DNA from: a bacterium
GTDB taxonomy: Bacteria > UBA10199 > JAIBAG01
Assembly: GCA_019695305.1 (NCBI GenBank)
Contig: JAIBAG010000010.1
Location: 26,566 to 90,565, forward strand
Direction: 5' to 3'
Length of the DNA stretch: 64,000 nt
Shown here: positions 46,769 through 55,132 of the stretch, in pieces
How the letters are laid out: every line of letters starts with the position of its first letter
Position numbering within the stretch: the stretch's first letter is position 1
The notes under the pieces: model-generated
The model's input: only the letters and a program-made list of their open reading frames with translations
Database searches by the model: none
Told to the model about the DNA's origin: nothing
Made by a program: the position numbers and the translations under genes

Positions 46769-47788
46769 CTACCCCTGCTTCATGTGCGGCACACCTGGTT
46801 GATAGTCATTGTTCAAAACTGCATCCGGATTGCCGATCATTATCAGCGGTGTGCCAATCAAACCCGCCCACACACGGCCCAGGCTGCTTGTCACGCCATC
46901 AATAATGCCCTGCGCTCCAGAACGCACACCCTGCGCCACACGGGTAGAATCGAGCCATTGATACGCTCCGGTACCATGCGCCACTTGGGCCGCACTCGCA
47001 AACATGGCCCCTTCCGCCGTACTTCCACCTAAGGTTCCCCATTGATTGGGAGTTAAATCAAAACCAATAGCGTGCTGCGTCTCTTGCACAACCCCCGTTT
47101 CACCCACCCATTCACCGGCACGTTCACCCATCTCATGTGCGGGAACCGCCACCGGTAAAACCAATAAATCCGCCGGTGCCGTAGCGATTAACATACCACC
47201 AAAAACACCGAAAATCCACGATTGTGCCCATTCGGGAACACCTTCCTTATCCATACCTACATCGACAGTGCCAAACAAAGCACCAGCCACGGCACCATAA
47301 AAAATATTCCTCTGAAAAGGAGTCATTAAACCCCTTTCTATTTCTGATAAGAGCTTATAATCATAACCCCCGCCGCTACCCATTCTCAAAGCGGGTTCTA
47401 AATGAGAGCTACCATTAGTAATTATTGTCCAGCCCCTGCTTTTTGCCTGTTCCAGATATGCAAAAAAAGCTGCTAATTTATTTTTTGGTATAATTACAAA
47501 TTTTGGCTCACCATTTAAATTGTACTTAAAAACAAGTGATGGCCCCATTTCTGAGTTGTCTGGGGGAACTTTATACTCAACATTATTTAATTCATTACTG
47601 TCAAATAAACTCTTTAGGGTTTGAACTGGATTATCAGGAATGGTTTGGTATCTTGGTTTATAAACACACACCACATCCCCCAAAGACGAATCACAAAACC
47701 CATTACCATCCGATGGCTCTGAACTTGTAATGGGCTTATAAGAGTCAATTTCATAAAAGAGCCCTGATACCTGTAAATTGGAATTCAT
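46769..47788 (-). CDS. Hypothetical glycine-rich membrane protein
   Basis: A 339-residue protein, not recognised. The N-terminal 150 residues are soluble and polar with a Cys pair (GFCDSSLGDVVC). The middle has Gly/Ala-rich hydrophobic helices (NIFYGAVAGALFGTVDVG, WIFGVFGGMLIATAPADLLVLPVAV, quoted in short pieces), and the rest is Ala/Gly-rich with helical hairpin character. There is no signal peptide at ATG 47788. It overlaps the EF-hand gene upstream by 38 bp in another frame, so the two are coupled or are one gene split by a frameshift. Membrane-inserting or toxin-like behaviour is possible but unproven. Confidence 0.5.
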   Translation of the reverse strand: MNSNLQVSGLFYEIDSYKPITSSEPSDGNGFCDSSLGDVVCVYKPRYQTIPDNPVQTLKSLFDSNELNNVEYKVPPDNSEMGPSLVFKYNLNGEPKFVIIPKNKLAAFFAYLEQAKSRGWTIITNGSSHLEPALRMGSGGGYDYKLLSEIERGLMTPFQRNIFYGAVAGALFGTVDVGMDKEGVPEWAQSWIFGVFGGMLIATAPADLLVLPVAVPAHEMGERAGEWVGETGVVQETQHAIGFDLTPNQWGTLGGSTAEGAMFASAAQVAHGTGAYQWLDSTRVAQGVRSGAQGIIDGVTSSLGRVWAGLIGTPLIMIGNPDAVLNNDYQPGVPHMKQG

Positions 47789-47996
47789 CCCTACGGAAAG
47801 GATCAATCAGCCAGTTGATAGAACCACTGGCAATAGCCACATCCCATTCTTCTTTACTGATTGCAAAATTACGGTCAACATCAATCGTCGTCAACAAAGT
47901 GGTAAGGTTATTTGTTTTTTGCTCACCCTCACCCACCACATATTCATTCGCCACAAAGTCCAAATCGGTATAATTTATTGTAGTTTTTGCGCTCAT
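47751..47996 (-). CDS. Small EF-hand-like protein
   Basis: An 81-residue protein. Residues about 43-58 read IDVDRNFAISKEEWDVA, a good EF-hand calcium loop (D-x-D-x-N-x-A-I-S-x-x-E). AGGAG lies about ten bases before ATG 47996; an upstream start is less likely. Its 3' end overlaps the following membrane-protein gene by 38 bp. Divergent from hicA with only 45 bp between the starts. Function unknown. Confidence 0.55.
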   Translation of the reverse strand: MSAKTTINYTDLDFVANEYVVGEGEQKTNNLTTLLTTIDVDRNFAISKEEWDVAIASGSINWLIDPFRRDEFQFTGIRALL

Positions 47997-48041
47997 AAAT
48001 AAATTTCTCCTCAACAGTTTTTTATCGACATTACAAGGAAA

Positions 48042-48377
48042 ATGTTACCTCCAAAACAGGCCCAAACACAAAAACTGCTATCAGTTTGTTATCAAATAGC
48101 TCTTGAAAAAATGCCACTATATATGGTACCAAATGATATGGGATCAGCAGAAAGTCTCATCGAAAAACTGGACCGGCAAAATATTAAACAATCCGAATTG
48201 GAAACATTACTGTCTAGGCTGGGCTTTATAAAAATAAGAGGTAAGGGTTCTCATGAAGTATGGGGGCATCATCAATATCCCGATATTCATATCGTGATTG
48301 CTTCCCACAGCAAAGATGTCCCCTCTTATCAGCTACGGCAAATCAAAAAATCTCTTCAAACACGGGGCATTCTATGA
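48042..48377 (+). CDS. hicA: HicA-type toxin (mRNA interferase) with N-terminal extension
   Basis: A 111-residue protein. The C-terminal 60 residues are a HicA double-stranded RNA-binding-like domain: LLSRLGFIKIRGKGSHEVW with the catalytic His in GSHEVW, then HIVIASHSKDVPSYQLRQIKKSL (abbreviated). HicA cleaves mRNA independent of the ribosome. The first 50 residues are an extension rich in Gln/Leu; AAGGA before the ATG at 48042 supports translation of it. The gene overlaps hicB by 4 bases (ATGA). Confidence 0.88.
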   Translation: MLPPKQAQTQKLLSVCYQIALEKMPLYMVPNDMGSAESLIEKLDRQNIKQSELETLLSRLGFIKIRGKGSHEVWGHHQYPDIHIVIASHSKDVPSYQLRQIKKSLQTRGIL

Positions 48378-48706
48378 AAAACAAAACTGCTTATCTCATC
48401 AATATTTTATGGTCGGAAGAAGACCAATGCTATATAGCCGAAGTACCGGAGCTGGAAGGCTGCATCACCCACGGCAAAACCAGTGAACAGGCTTTAAAAC
48501 ATGTCCATCAGGCTATCGAAAGTTGGATCATGGCCGCCAAAAAACTAAAACATCCCATTCCTAAACCAGCTCTCATGCGCAAGGCCAGCGGCAAATTTAA
48601 CGTCCGCCTGCCACAAGCGCTTCATAAAGATCTCATCATCCGTGCCACCCGTGAAAAAGTAAGCTTAAACCAAATGGTCACCACTTTATTGGCAAAAGGC
48701 TTGTGA
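48374..48706 (+). CDS. hicB: HicB-type antitoxin
   Basis: A 110-residue antitoxin. The N-terminal domain, EEDQCYIAEVPELEGCITHGKTSEQAL (short motif PELEGCITHG), is the partially degraded RNase H-like fold that neutralises HicA. The C-terminal part (FNVRLPQALHKDLIIRA, VSLNQMVTTLLAKGL) is a ribbon-helix-helix DNA-binding domain for autoregulation. The start ATG overlaps the hicA stop. Its 3' end is duplicated at 46628-46648. Confidence 0.92.
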   Translation: MKNKTAYLINILWSEEDQCYIAEVPELEGCITHGKTSEQALKHVHQAIESWIMAAKKLKHPIPKPALMRKASGKFNVRLPQALHKDLIIRATREKVSLNQMVTTLLAKGL

Positions 48707-48712
48707 AAAGAC
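48692..48712 (+). repeat. hicB 3' end, intact copy of the 21-bp direct repeat
   Basis: Identical to 46628-46648. The match continues through CCCACCC (to 48719) if the 64-bp insertion at the other copy is removed. Confidence 0.8.
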
Positions 48713-48724
48713 CCCACCCCTCTC

Positions 48725-49210
48725 TTATCTGCACCCTATAACCGCTTCCTTGTACTTTTTATATCCTTCTAAATAATCAACATTAACAGCAGGTATGGGG
48801 GAACTATAAGCTTCGCCGGCCCAATCATCGAGAGTGGGGCCAGTTAAAAGAGTCACTTTTTTTCTGGAAAAAAAATCGGCCCAAAATGCCCCGGTGTGGT
48901 TGGTGGAAGAAAAAATCCCTATAGAATATTGGGGAGGTAAAGAATCGCCCACTTTAAGACCACCTTTAATAACCCCAACAACTTTCGCCGTTATCTGCAC
49001 TTTTTTTAACTCGGCCTCATCGGGCATCCAGTTATTAAGCCTGTACTTGTCGGGATATTTGCCAGCCTGCGGCTGCAGGCTTACTTCAACAATATAATCA
49101 TTTTTAACCCAAGGAGGCACATCTTTTAATGCATCACACATATCGCCTCTTGATCCGGCAAAAACCGGAGCCGACATAAAAAAAAGAATAATGATAAAAA
49201 TATATTTCAT
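48725..49210 (-). CDS. Secreted hypothetical protein
   Basis: A 161-residue exported protein. Signal peptide MKYIFIIILFFMSAPVFAG; the mature part contains KVQITAKVVGVIKGGLKVGD, which resembles the beta-strands of small secreted carrier or tail-type domains, and two Cys near the ends. No domain is recognised. ATG 49210 gives the clean signal; the stop of the upstream gene is 7 bp away, so the two are probably co-transcribed. Confidence 0.65.
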   Translation of the reverse strand: MKYIFIIILFFMSAPVFAGSRGDMCDALKDVPPWVKNDYIVEVSLQPQAGKYPDKYRLNNWMPDEAELKKVQITAKVVGVIKGGLKVGDSLPPQYSIGIFSSTNHTGAFWADFFSRKKVTLLTGPTLDDWAGEAYSSPIPAVNVDYLEGYKKYKEAVIGCR

Positions 49211-49217
49211 AACAAGG

Positions 49218-49742
49218 TTACAGCCCTTTAATAGGGTCAATATTGTGACCTACTCCTTCGGCTAAAGTAGACTCACGCACTTTATTATAAAGAGCATCAA
49301 ATAATTTTAAACCAAAAGCTAAAGCTTCTTTATCGTTAGCTGGAATTTGGACCAAACGGGCTGCCTCCTCTTTTAAACCAAACGTCTCAAAATATTCTTT
49401 TAATGTTAACGCATTGCTATATCGCAACACAGGCGCCATTTTACCCAGTGCCGGATTAGTAAAACGGTACGATACCAAAATACGCTCAAACGCACTCCAT
49501 CCCTGCGTACGCGAAAATTCTACGCCTTCAATATCAAAAGGCAGGCCCAAGGTTTCGGAAATAACCGTATTCACCGATTCCTCAGGGGCAAAAATAATTT
49601 CTGCTTTTTGATCAACAAAACGGGTAATAAGCCAGCTACTGGCCAACTGAAAAATATCGGGAGACGATGTGGTAATCCAAATCATATGGTATTGGCCATA
49701 TCTATTTTTTAAACGTAACGCAAGGCTATTGCTACCGGCCAC
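49218..49742 (-). CDS. Hypothetical protein
   Basis: A 174-residue protein, not recognised. It contains short strands and helices (FQLASSWLITRFVDQKAEIIF, LTLKEYFETFGLKEEAARL, in part) and no membrane helix. The start appears to be GTG at 49742, the first possible start after an in-frame stop; ATG 49685 (MIWITTSSPD) is an alternative. It sits 62 bp from the divergent SDR start and 7 bp before the secreted protein gene. Confidence 0.5.
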   Translation of the reverse strand: MAGSNSLALRLKNRYGQYHMIWITTSSPDIFQLASSWLITRFVDQKAEIIFAPEESVNTVISETLGLPFDIEGVEFSRTQGWSAFERILVSYRFTNPALGKMAPVLRYSNALTLKEYFETFGLKEEAARLVQIPANDKEALAFGLKLFDALYNKVRESTLAEGVGHNIDPIKGL

Positions 49743-49803
49743 CTTAAATGAAACAGTGTAAAATTTGTTGACTTATACGCTTAATCCATCAGAAATATCG
49801 TTT

Positions 49804-50622
49804 ATGTCAAAACTCAGCAAAAAAACTATTATTATCACGGGCGCTAGCCGCGGCATTGGCCGGGAGATCGCTTTAAAACTGGCTCAAGATGGAGCTAACC
49901 TTGTACTCGCTGCCAAATCGACAACCGAAGGAAAATTGCCAGGCACCATTTATTCGGTTGCCAAGGAAGTAGAAGCTTTAGGAGGCACAGCTCTTCCTCT
50001 GCAGGTGGATGTGCGTGACGAAGCAAGCGTGCAAGAGATGGCGAATAAAACTATTGAAAAATTTGGGTGTATTGACGGACTTATTAATAATGCCGGCGCT
50101 ATTCAATTAACACAGCTCGAATCTACCCCACCCAAGCGTATGGATTTGATGCTCGATATTAACGTAAGAGCGGTACTGATGTGTTCGCACTATTGCATCC
50201 CTCATCTCAAAAAAAATGGCGGCCATATTATCAATTTATCACCTCCCCTTTCGTTAAATCCAAAATGGTATGGCAATCATGTGGTTTATTCTATTTCCAA
50301 ATACGGCATGAGCATGGCTACCATTGGCATGGCCGCCGAATTAAAAGAAGCAGGCGTTGCTGTTAATTCATTATGGCCCCGCACGATTATTGCTACAGCC
50401 GCGGTGAATATGATTATGGGAGAAACCGGTATGGAAATTTCGCGCACACCGGCCATTATGGCCGACGCCGCCTACGAAATTTTAATAACTCCTCCAAAAG
50501 AACTGACGGGGCAAACTCTTTTAGATGAAGATTTTTTAAAAACGCGTGGGTATACCAATTTCGAAAAGTACACCACCATCCCCGGCACCACACCAGCACT
50601 CGATTTGTTTGTAGAAAATTAA
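49804..50622 (+). CDS. SDR family oxidoreductase (HSDL2-like)
   Basis: A 272-residue short-chain dehydrogenase. The cofactor motif TGASRGIG lies near residue 12, and DGLINNAGAI and the catalytic tetrad region YSISKYGMSMATIGMA (Tyr and Lys) follow. KLPGTIYSVAKEVEALGG is a wording shared with HSDL2-type hydroxysteroid/fatty acyl enzymes. It should reduce or oxidise a carbonyl/alcohol with NADP(H). ATG 49804 starts the conserved core. It ends at a strong terminator. Confidence 0.9.
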   Translation: MSKLSKKTIIITGASRGIGREIALKLAQDGANLVLAAKSTTEGKLPGTIYSVAKEVEALGGTALPLQVDVRDEASVQEMANKTIEKFGCIDGLINNAGAIQLTQLESTPPKRMDLMLDINVRAVLMCSHYCIPHLKKNGGHIINLSPPLSLNPKWYGNHVVYSISKYGMSMATIGMAAELKEAGVAVNSLWPRTIIATAAVNMIMGETGMEISRTPAIMADAAYEILITPPKELTGQTLLDEDFLKTRGYTNFEKYTTIPGTTPALDLFVEN

Positions 50623-50630
50623 TGAATAAA

Positions 50631-50663
50631 AAAAGGTCCCCGCACCATGCGGGGACCTTTTTA
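50631..50663. terminator. Strong rho-independent terminator
   Basis: Hairpin AAAAAGGTCCCCGC / GCGGGGACCTTTTT with a 5-base loop, nine bases after the SDR stop. It also lies downstream of the convergent 50692 gene and works in both directions. Confidence 0.92.
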
Positions 50664-50691
50664 CTGAAGTACCGTTCACTTGAAGGGTCGT

Positions 50692-52845
50692 TTATTCAAG
50701 CGATTGGATTTTTTTACGTAAGCGTAAAACTGTGATTCCACCAAGCGCTAAGGCAAAAACCACCGCCATAGCTGAGGCTTGAGTTTGCGCGGGGTTAATG
50801 GAACAACCACCGGCAGACGAACCGGACGAGGTAGAAGGAACAGGAGTTTCAATGGTGCAGGCCGATGAACAGCCATCGCCATCCACCACGTTACCATCAT
50901 CACATTCTTCTACACCGGTTTCGAGCGAAGCATCACCACAGTGGCCCAATTCAAAAGCACCCATGTCGCAGGCAGCTACTCCATCGGCATTACCATCAAT
51001 GGCCCGGGCAAAACCACGGGCATCTACTGTTAACACGCTGGCCACAGCATCTTCGCAACCACTAGGATTAGCCGCATCCACAGCAGGGCTTGTAGCCTGT
51101 AACGCTATTGTGGGGACAGCACCGCCGTTATCGGTCAAACTTTCTAACAAGGGGTCAATCAAGCTGCCAGCTGTACCTATTAAGTCACCTGTAGAACTGG
51201 TAAACGTACAAGCTGTATTGTCGCCAATTAAGTTATAACCATCGGAAGTGATGGCACCAAAACAATCGGGAACTTCTCCGCCTAAATCCTGGTTTTTAGC
51301 AACAATACTGTTACGGATGAGCATGGTACCACCCGCGTTATACAATCCACCAACATCGCCCGAAGCGTCGTTATCACTATCGGCAATATTATCAACAATA
51401 GTAGAGGAACTAATTTCGGAATTACCGGCAATAAACAAACCACCCACACTCGATTTAGCTTTATTGCCACTTACAGTAGAGTTTGTAAGTGTAGCATTAG
51501 TTGCCGTTACATAGAGACCTCCAACGCTAGAACCCGCCTCATTTCCAGCAATGGTAGAGTTACTAATTTCAACCGATGTACCAGTCAAATACAAGCCAGC
51601 AATGTTTCCGGCGGCTTTATTGTTAAGTACCGTTGTAGCATCCATTTCAACACTAGCGTTAATCAATCCACCATAGCTGCCGGTTGCTTCGTTGTTATCG
51701 ATATGAGAATTGGTAATGGAAACCGAACCTCCTGTAGCCGGGAAATATAAAGCCACATAATCGGTAGCTGTATTGCCACTGATACTAGAATTCATAATTT
51801 CCACATTACCCGTACCCTGAATGATACCAGCAACAGGAGCACCAACGCTTACGTTATCATCCACCTGGGTTTGATCGAGGATCATATGTCCCAAACCGTG
51901 ATAAATACCGGTATAACCCACAGCCTCGTTACGGCTAATGCTTGAGCGACGAATCACCAGCTCACCATCGGTATGATAAAGAGCACCAAGAGCGTTACTG
52001 GACGTGTTGTCATCAATATTAGAATCTAAAATCGTCACACTGCCCATACCATTTAAAATACCGGGATATCCCACCGCTATATTTTTAGAAACCGAGCTAT
52101 TCTTTAAGGTAAGATTACCAGCAGCATGATACAAACCACCACCTGCCGTAGTAGATGTATTTTCATCAAGCTGACTGTCTTCGATAAGAAGGATACCGCT
52201 TGCATGATAAAGTCCGGGAATCACATTGGCCTGATTATGACTAATAGACGACGATTTAACATTTACGGTAGCCGTAGCCACAAAAACACCACCGGCCGTA
52301 GCACCAGGGGCCAGGTTATCTTCAATGAGCGAATCGCTAATGCTCAGTTCACCGTTTGTAAAAAACACACCGCCACCCAAACCACCGGCTGTTACTTCAT
52401 TGCTGATGATCGAACAGTTTTCAATCACAAGAGAACCGCTATCGTGATAGATACCACCACCGTTCAAACTTTTACCGTTTTGAAGGGTAAGATCATGCAA
52501 TTCTACATCGCGATCGGTAGCCGATTGAAATTTAACAACCGTACCAGCATTACCACCATCAATAATAGTAGTGGCTTCGTCTTCACCTTGAAGGATAAGA
52601 CCTTTATCGGCAGAAAGAACATTTTCGTGATAAGTACCAGAAGCGATGTTGATGGTATCACCTTCTACGGCAGCCGTAACAGCGGCTTGAATGGTACAGT
52701 ACGGTGTACCGGCCACATCGCTACAGGCAGGATCGTTTTGATCAACATTTAAAGTGGAAGCAGCCCATGCCGAACTGGTTCCCACCATACCGGCAAGGAT
52801 GGCTCCTGTAAAAACTACTTTTTTAATTAAACTTTGTTTTTTCAT
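50692..52845 (-). CDS. Secreted beta-helix protein with DUF4215 unit and GGCS C-terminal anchor
   Basis: A 717-residue surface protein. Signal peptide VVFTGAILAGMVGTSSAWA is followed by a beta-helix of roughly 500 residues with rungs such as LKNSSVSKNIAVG and ISNSTIAGNEAG. Then comes a choice-of-anchor Q-like end (CDMGAFELGHC), one DUF4215 unit (EECDDGNVVDGDGCSSAC) and the terminal anchor SGSSAGGCSIN, a hydrophobic helix (AMAVVFALALGGITVL) and the basic tail RLRKK. It should be displayed on the cell surface. The leader contains a candidate stem-loop (52859-52906). Confidence 0.88.
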   Translation of the reverse strand: MKKQSLIKKVVFTGAILAGMVGTSSAWAASTLNVDQNDPACSDVAGTPYCTIQAAVTAAVEGDTINIASGTYHENVLSADKGLILQGEDEATTIIDGGNAGTVVKFQSATDRDVELHDLTLQNGKSLNGGGIYHDSGSLVIENCSIISNEVTAGGLGGGVFFTNGELSISDSLIEDNLAPGATAGGVFVATATVNVKSSSISHNQANVIPGLYHASGILLIEDSQLDENTSTTAGGGLYHAAGNLTLKNSSVSKNIAVGYPGILNGMGSVTILDSNIDDNTSSNALGALYHTDGELVIRRSSISRNEAVGYTGIYHGLGHMILDQTQVDDNVSVGAPVAGIIQGTGNVEIMNSSISGNTATDYVALYFPATGGSVSITNSHIDNNEATGSYGGLINASVEMDATTVLNNKAAGNIAGLYLTGTSVEISNSTIAGNEAGSSVGGLYVTATNATLTNSTVSGNKAKSSVGGLFIAGNSEISSSTIVDNIADSDNDASGDVGGLYNAGGTMLIRNSIVAKNQDLGGEVPDCFGAITSDGYNLIGDNTACTFTSSTGDLIGTAGSLIDPLLESLTDNGGAVPTIALQATSPAVDAANPSGCEDAVASVLTVDARGFARAIDGNADGVAACDMGAFELGHCGDASLETGVEECDDGNVVDGDGCSSACTIETPVPSTSSGSSAGGCSINPAQTQASAMAVVFALALGGITVLRLRKKIQSLE

Positions 52846-52858
52846 TTTCGTGTTTCAG

Positions 52859-52906
52859 GGCTTACCTACCGTTTGACCACCCCATGTTGTCTTCCGGTTA
52901 CTCGCC
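52859..52906 (-). other. Candidate structured leader of the 50692-52845 gene
   Basis: In the leader RNA, GGC and ACCG of one arm can pair with CGGT and GCC of the other, separated by internal-loop bases GAGTA/AGGTAA; the apical part has a weaker GAC/GTC stem. It does not match a riboswitch class that I know. Low confidence. Confidence 0.3.
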
Positions 52907-53085
52907 TTGATGACTCACTTGTATGCAAAAGCCCCCTTTCTAACAAGATAAAAAAGACAAAAGTGTATTCATTTGAATACATATATATTTATAAATATAT
53001 GATTTATAATATAATTTATTTAATATTAAAATTAATACTAATAAAATGAATACAAATTGGGTCAGCTTTAAATAAGCAGTAAAAT

Positions 53086-53151
53086 CAATTATTAGTGAAT
53101 TTACGTAATTAAATGTACATATTCACTAATAATTGACAAAAAATAGTGAAT
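53086..53151. promoter_or_regulatory. fic operator: 15-bp inverted repeat plus a third half-site
   Basis: Arms CAATTATTAGTGAAT (53086-53100) and ATTCACTAATAATTG (53121-53135) are perfect inverted repeats, 20-bp spacer. A third TAGTGAAT is at 53144-53151. A -35-like TTGACA (53133-53138) overlaps the second arm and a poor -10 (GATAGT, 53156-53161) follows after 17 bp. Binding there would block transcription of fic. If this promoter is right, the mRNA would be nearly leaderless. Confidence 0.6.
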
Positions 53152-53166
53152 TTGAGATAGTGCCCC

Positions 53167-54039
53167 ATGGCCACCACCAAGCCCACTCGAACGCAAATAG
53201 CCAAATTAAAAGCAGAATATGATCAGCTACGCCCAGGAAAAGAATCTCTCCTTGTTCTTATTGAAGAAACAGAAATACCGGAGAGTGTTTACAATTCCAA
53301 TGCCATCGAAAACTCCACTTTAACATTAGATGAAACCGAAAAAATTCTGCTCGAAATGGAAGTGTCGCGCCGCATGAATGTGCGTGAAGTTTTTGAAGCT
53401 AAAAATCTGGCACGAGTCACTGAATACATCCGTAACCATGCCCATAAAAAAGAACTGAATCTCGACATGATACTTACCCTACATTCGCTGCTCTTAGGAA
53501 ACATTAACGACAAAATCGCCGGACGACTTCGAATAAAGGGGGAATATGTGCGCGTTGGCAAACACATTGCGGCACCTCCCGAACACCTCCCTGCATTAAT
53601 AAACGAACTACTGACCGAAGAAAATAGCGATTATGAAACTTATTTTCTCGATAAAATCGCAAGATTTCATCTCAAATTTGAAACCATTCATCCCTTCAAC
53701 GATGGCAATGGCCGCATTGGACGCATACTTGTTAACTACCAGCTTTTACATCTTGGATTTCCAGGTATTATTATTCGTAATAAAGAAAAAAAGGAATACA
53801 TGAAGGGATTTGCGGAATACCAAAAAAACAAAAATACCAAAATAACAGAAAAGATCTTTTCAAAAGCATTAACAGAATCGCTGCATAAAAGACTGGCTTA
53901 TTTAAAAGGACAAAACATTATTACCCTTTCGGAATATGCCAAAAACAAGAAACTTCGTTTAAACACATTACTTAATGCCGCTAAAAGGCAAAACATAAAA
54001 GCCTTCCGAGAAAAGGGAGCTTGGAAAATTGCCGATTAA
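53167..54039 (+). CDS. Fic family AMPylase with N-terminal inhibitory motif
   Basis: A 290-residue Fic protein. The active site is HPFNDGNGRIGR at residues 175-186. An N-terminal SNAIEN (residues 44-49) matches the (S/T)xxxE(G/N) inhibitory helix of class II Fic enzymes, with E48 as the inhibitory Glu. It would transfer AMP or another nucleotide to a protein target when released from autoinhibition. The last 40 residues (LSEYAKNKKLRLNTLLNAAK) look like a small HTH and could bind the operator upstream. The ATG at 53167 has a weak Shine-Dalgarno. Convergent overlap of 4 bp with the next gene. Confidence 0.9.
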   Translation: MATTKPTRTQIAKLKAEYDQLRPGKESLLVLIEETEIPESVYNSNAIENSTLTLDETEKILLEMEVSRRMNVREVFEAKNLARVTEYIRNHAHKKELNLDMILTLHSLLLGNINDKIAGRLRIKGEYVRVGKHIAAPPEHLPALINELLTEENSDYETYFLDKIARFHLKFETIHPFNDGNGRIGRILVNYQLLHLGFPGIIIRNKEKKEYMKGFAEYQKNKNTKITEKIFSKALTESLHKRLAYLKGQNIITLSEYAKNKKLRLNTLLNAAKRQNIKAFREKGAWKIAD

Positions 54040-55079
54040 CTCTGTCCTTTATTTTCACACCTGTTCTTAATCACTTTTAAAATACTATTCTGGACATCAC
54101 GCATTAAAAAGTCACCCCAGAGCTGGGCATAAAAATTAAAAAACGTAGATACCTCATAACGGCTTTGAAGATGAAGAATAGCATGCGACTCATCTATCAT
54201 TTCAATTTCATATTTTCCCTCAAGCACATCAAAATAACGCCCGCCAGGCACCACATGGGCATCTAATGTTGTTAAAGGCGTAGCATTGGGATCGGCCTTA
54301 ATGGAAAACGCAATTACTTCTTTATTTTTCCACTCGGTAATGGTTTCGGTAAAAAAGAGCCCTTTATCAAACAGCGCACGGCGCACGCCACCCAAGCCTT
54401 CAAAACTTAAATCAGCTTCAATTGGCTTTGGGAAACCCATGGTGTAAAAAAAGCCTGTAATGGGTTCGTCTATTTTTTGTACGCGGATGATATGCTGCCA
54501 AATCACATCGCGCTTGGCCTCAATAGAAATTTCGGTTTTAACAATGCGTTCTTTTGTGGGCAAGACAAGCTGGTTTTCTACCAAAGCCGAACTCGCGGGC
54601 GCTACCAAAAAGAAACCCATCATCACCGTCGCCAAACGACCATGACTATTTTTAAAAACACGAGCCAGCCAGCCTACAAGCCCGCCAATACTTGCCAAAG
54701 GCAAATGAATGCACGCCGCCATAATTAAACAAATGGAACCTTCCCAACCCACCAAAAGAGCAAATAACAAAAGGAAACACATGGGTATCCAGGGAAGAAA
54801 AAGGGCACTCCATATGCGGATAGGTTTAGAAGAATAAAAAACAGCAATAATGCCAACAACAAAAGGCAGCACAAACACATAACCTAAAGACATGATCATC
54901 CACGGATAAGTTAAGATTTCTTTCGTTGCATCTTGGGGAATTTCAGCAAACTTGTAATACATCATGGTACGTACAGCCACTTGAGCCACCAAACCATACA
55001 CAACTCCTAAAATAATACCCCACTGATTCAGCTTATCAGCCTGTAAAAAACGCTCCCATTTTTTTTTAAAAAATCCCAT
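54036..55079 (-). CDS. Membrane protein with SRPBCC-like domain
   Basis: A 347-residue protein. The first 180 residues hold five or six membrane helices (IILGVVYGLVAQVAV, VFVLPFVVGIIAVF, MCFLLLFALLVGW and others). The C-terminal half is a soluble domain starting KTEISIEAKRDVIWQHII and ending TFFNFYAQLWGDFLMRD, typical of SRPBCC/polyketide-cyclase-like ligand-binding folds. It may bind a lipid or hydrophobic molecule next to the membrane. Not recognised to family level. Confidence 0.7.
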   Translation of the reverse strand: MGFFKKKWERFLQADKLNQWGIILGVVYGLVAQVAVRTMMYYKFAEIPQDATKEILTYPWMIMSLGYVFVLPFVVGIIAVFYSSKPIRIWSALFLPWIPMCFLLLFALLVGWEGSICLIMAACIHLPLASIGGLVGWLARVFKNSHGRLATVMMGFFLVAPASSALVENQLVLPTKERIVKTEISIEAKRDVIWQHIIRVQKIDEPITGFFYTMGFPKPIEADLSFEGLGGVRRALFDKGLFFTETITEWKNKEVIAFSIKADPNATPLTTLDAHVVPGGRYFDVLEGKYEIEMIDESHAILHLQSRYEVSTFFNFYAQLWGDFLMRDVQNSILKVIKNRCENKGQS

Positions 55080-55132
55080 AAAACCTCCAAAAAAATATTG
55101 CTTCTAAAAACTCTTAAAACTAACCTGCCGGC

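Larger units (their letters stand above)
52846..53166. other. AT-rich intergenic region between divergent genes
   Basis: No gene seen. It holds, in order: the leader structure at 52859-52906, a perfect palindrome GTATTCATTTGAATAC (52965-52980), a very AT-rich stretch (52981-53050) and the fic operator region (53086-53151). Confidence 0.6.

Noticed and set aside
46769..47996. Second toxin-antitoxin system
   Set aside because: EF-hand and Gly-rich membrane protein show no known toxin or antitoxin motif; kept as unknowns.
48069..48092. GATAACA-like half-site (CAGTTTGTTATCA) in the hicA 5' region
   Set aside because: Only one half-site matches and it falls inside translated sequence; not counted with sites A-C.
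52859..52906. c-di-GMP (GEMM) riboswitch in this leader
   Set aside because: GGTAGGTA is reminiscent but the other conserved core positions are absent.
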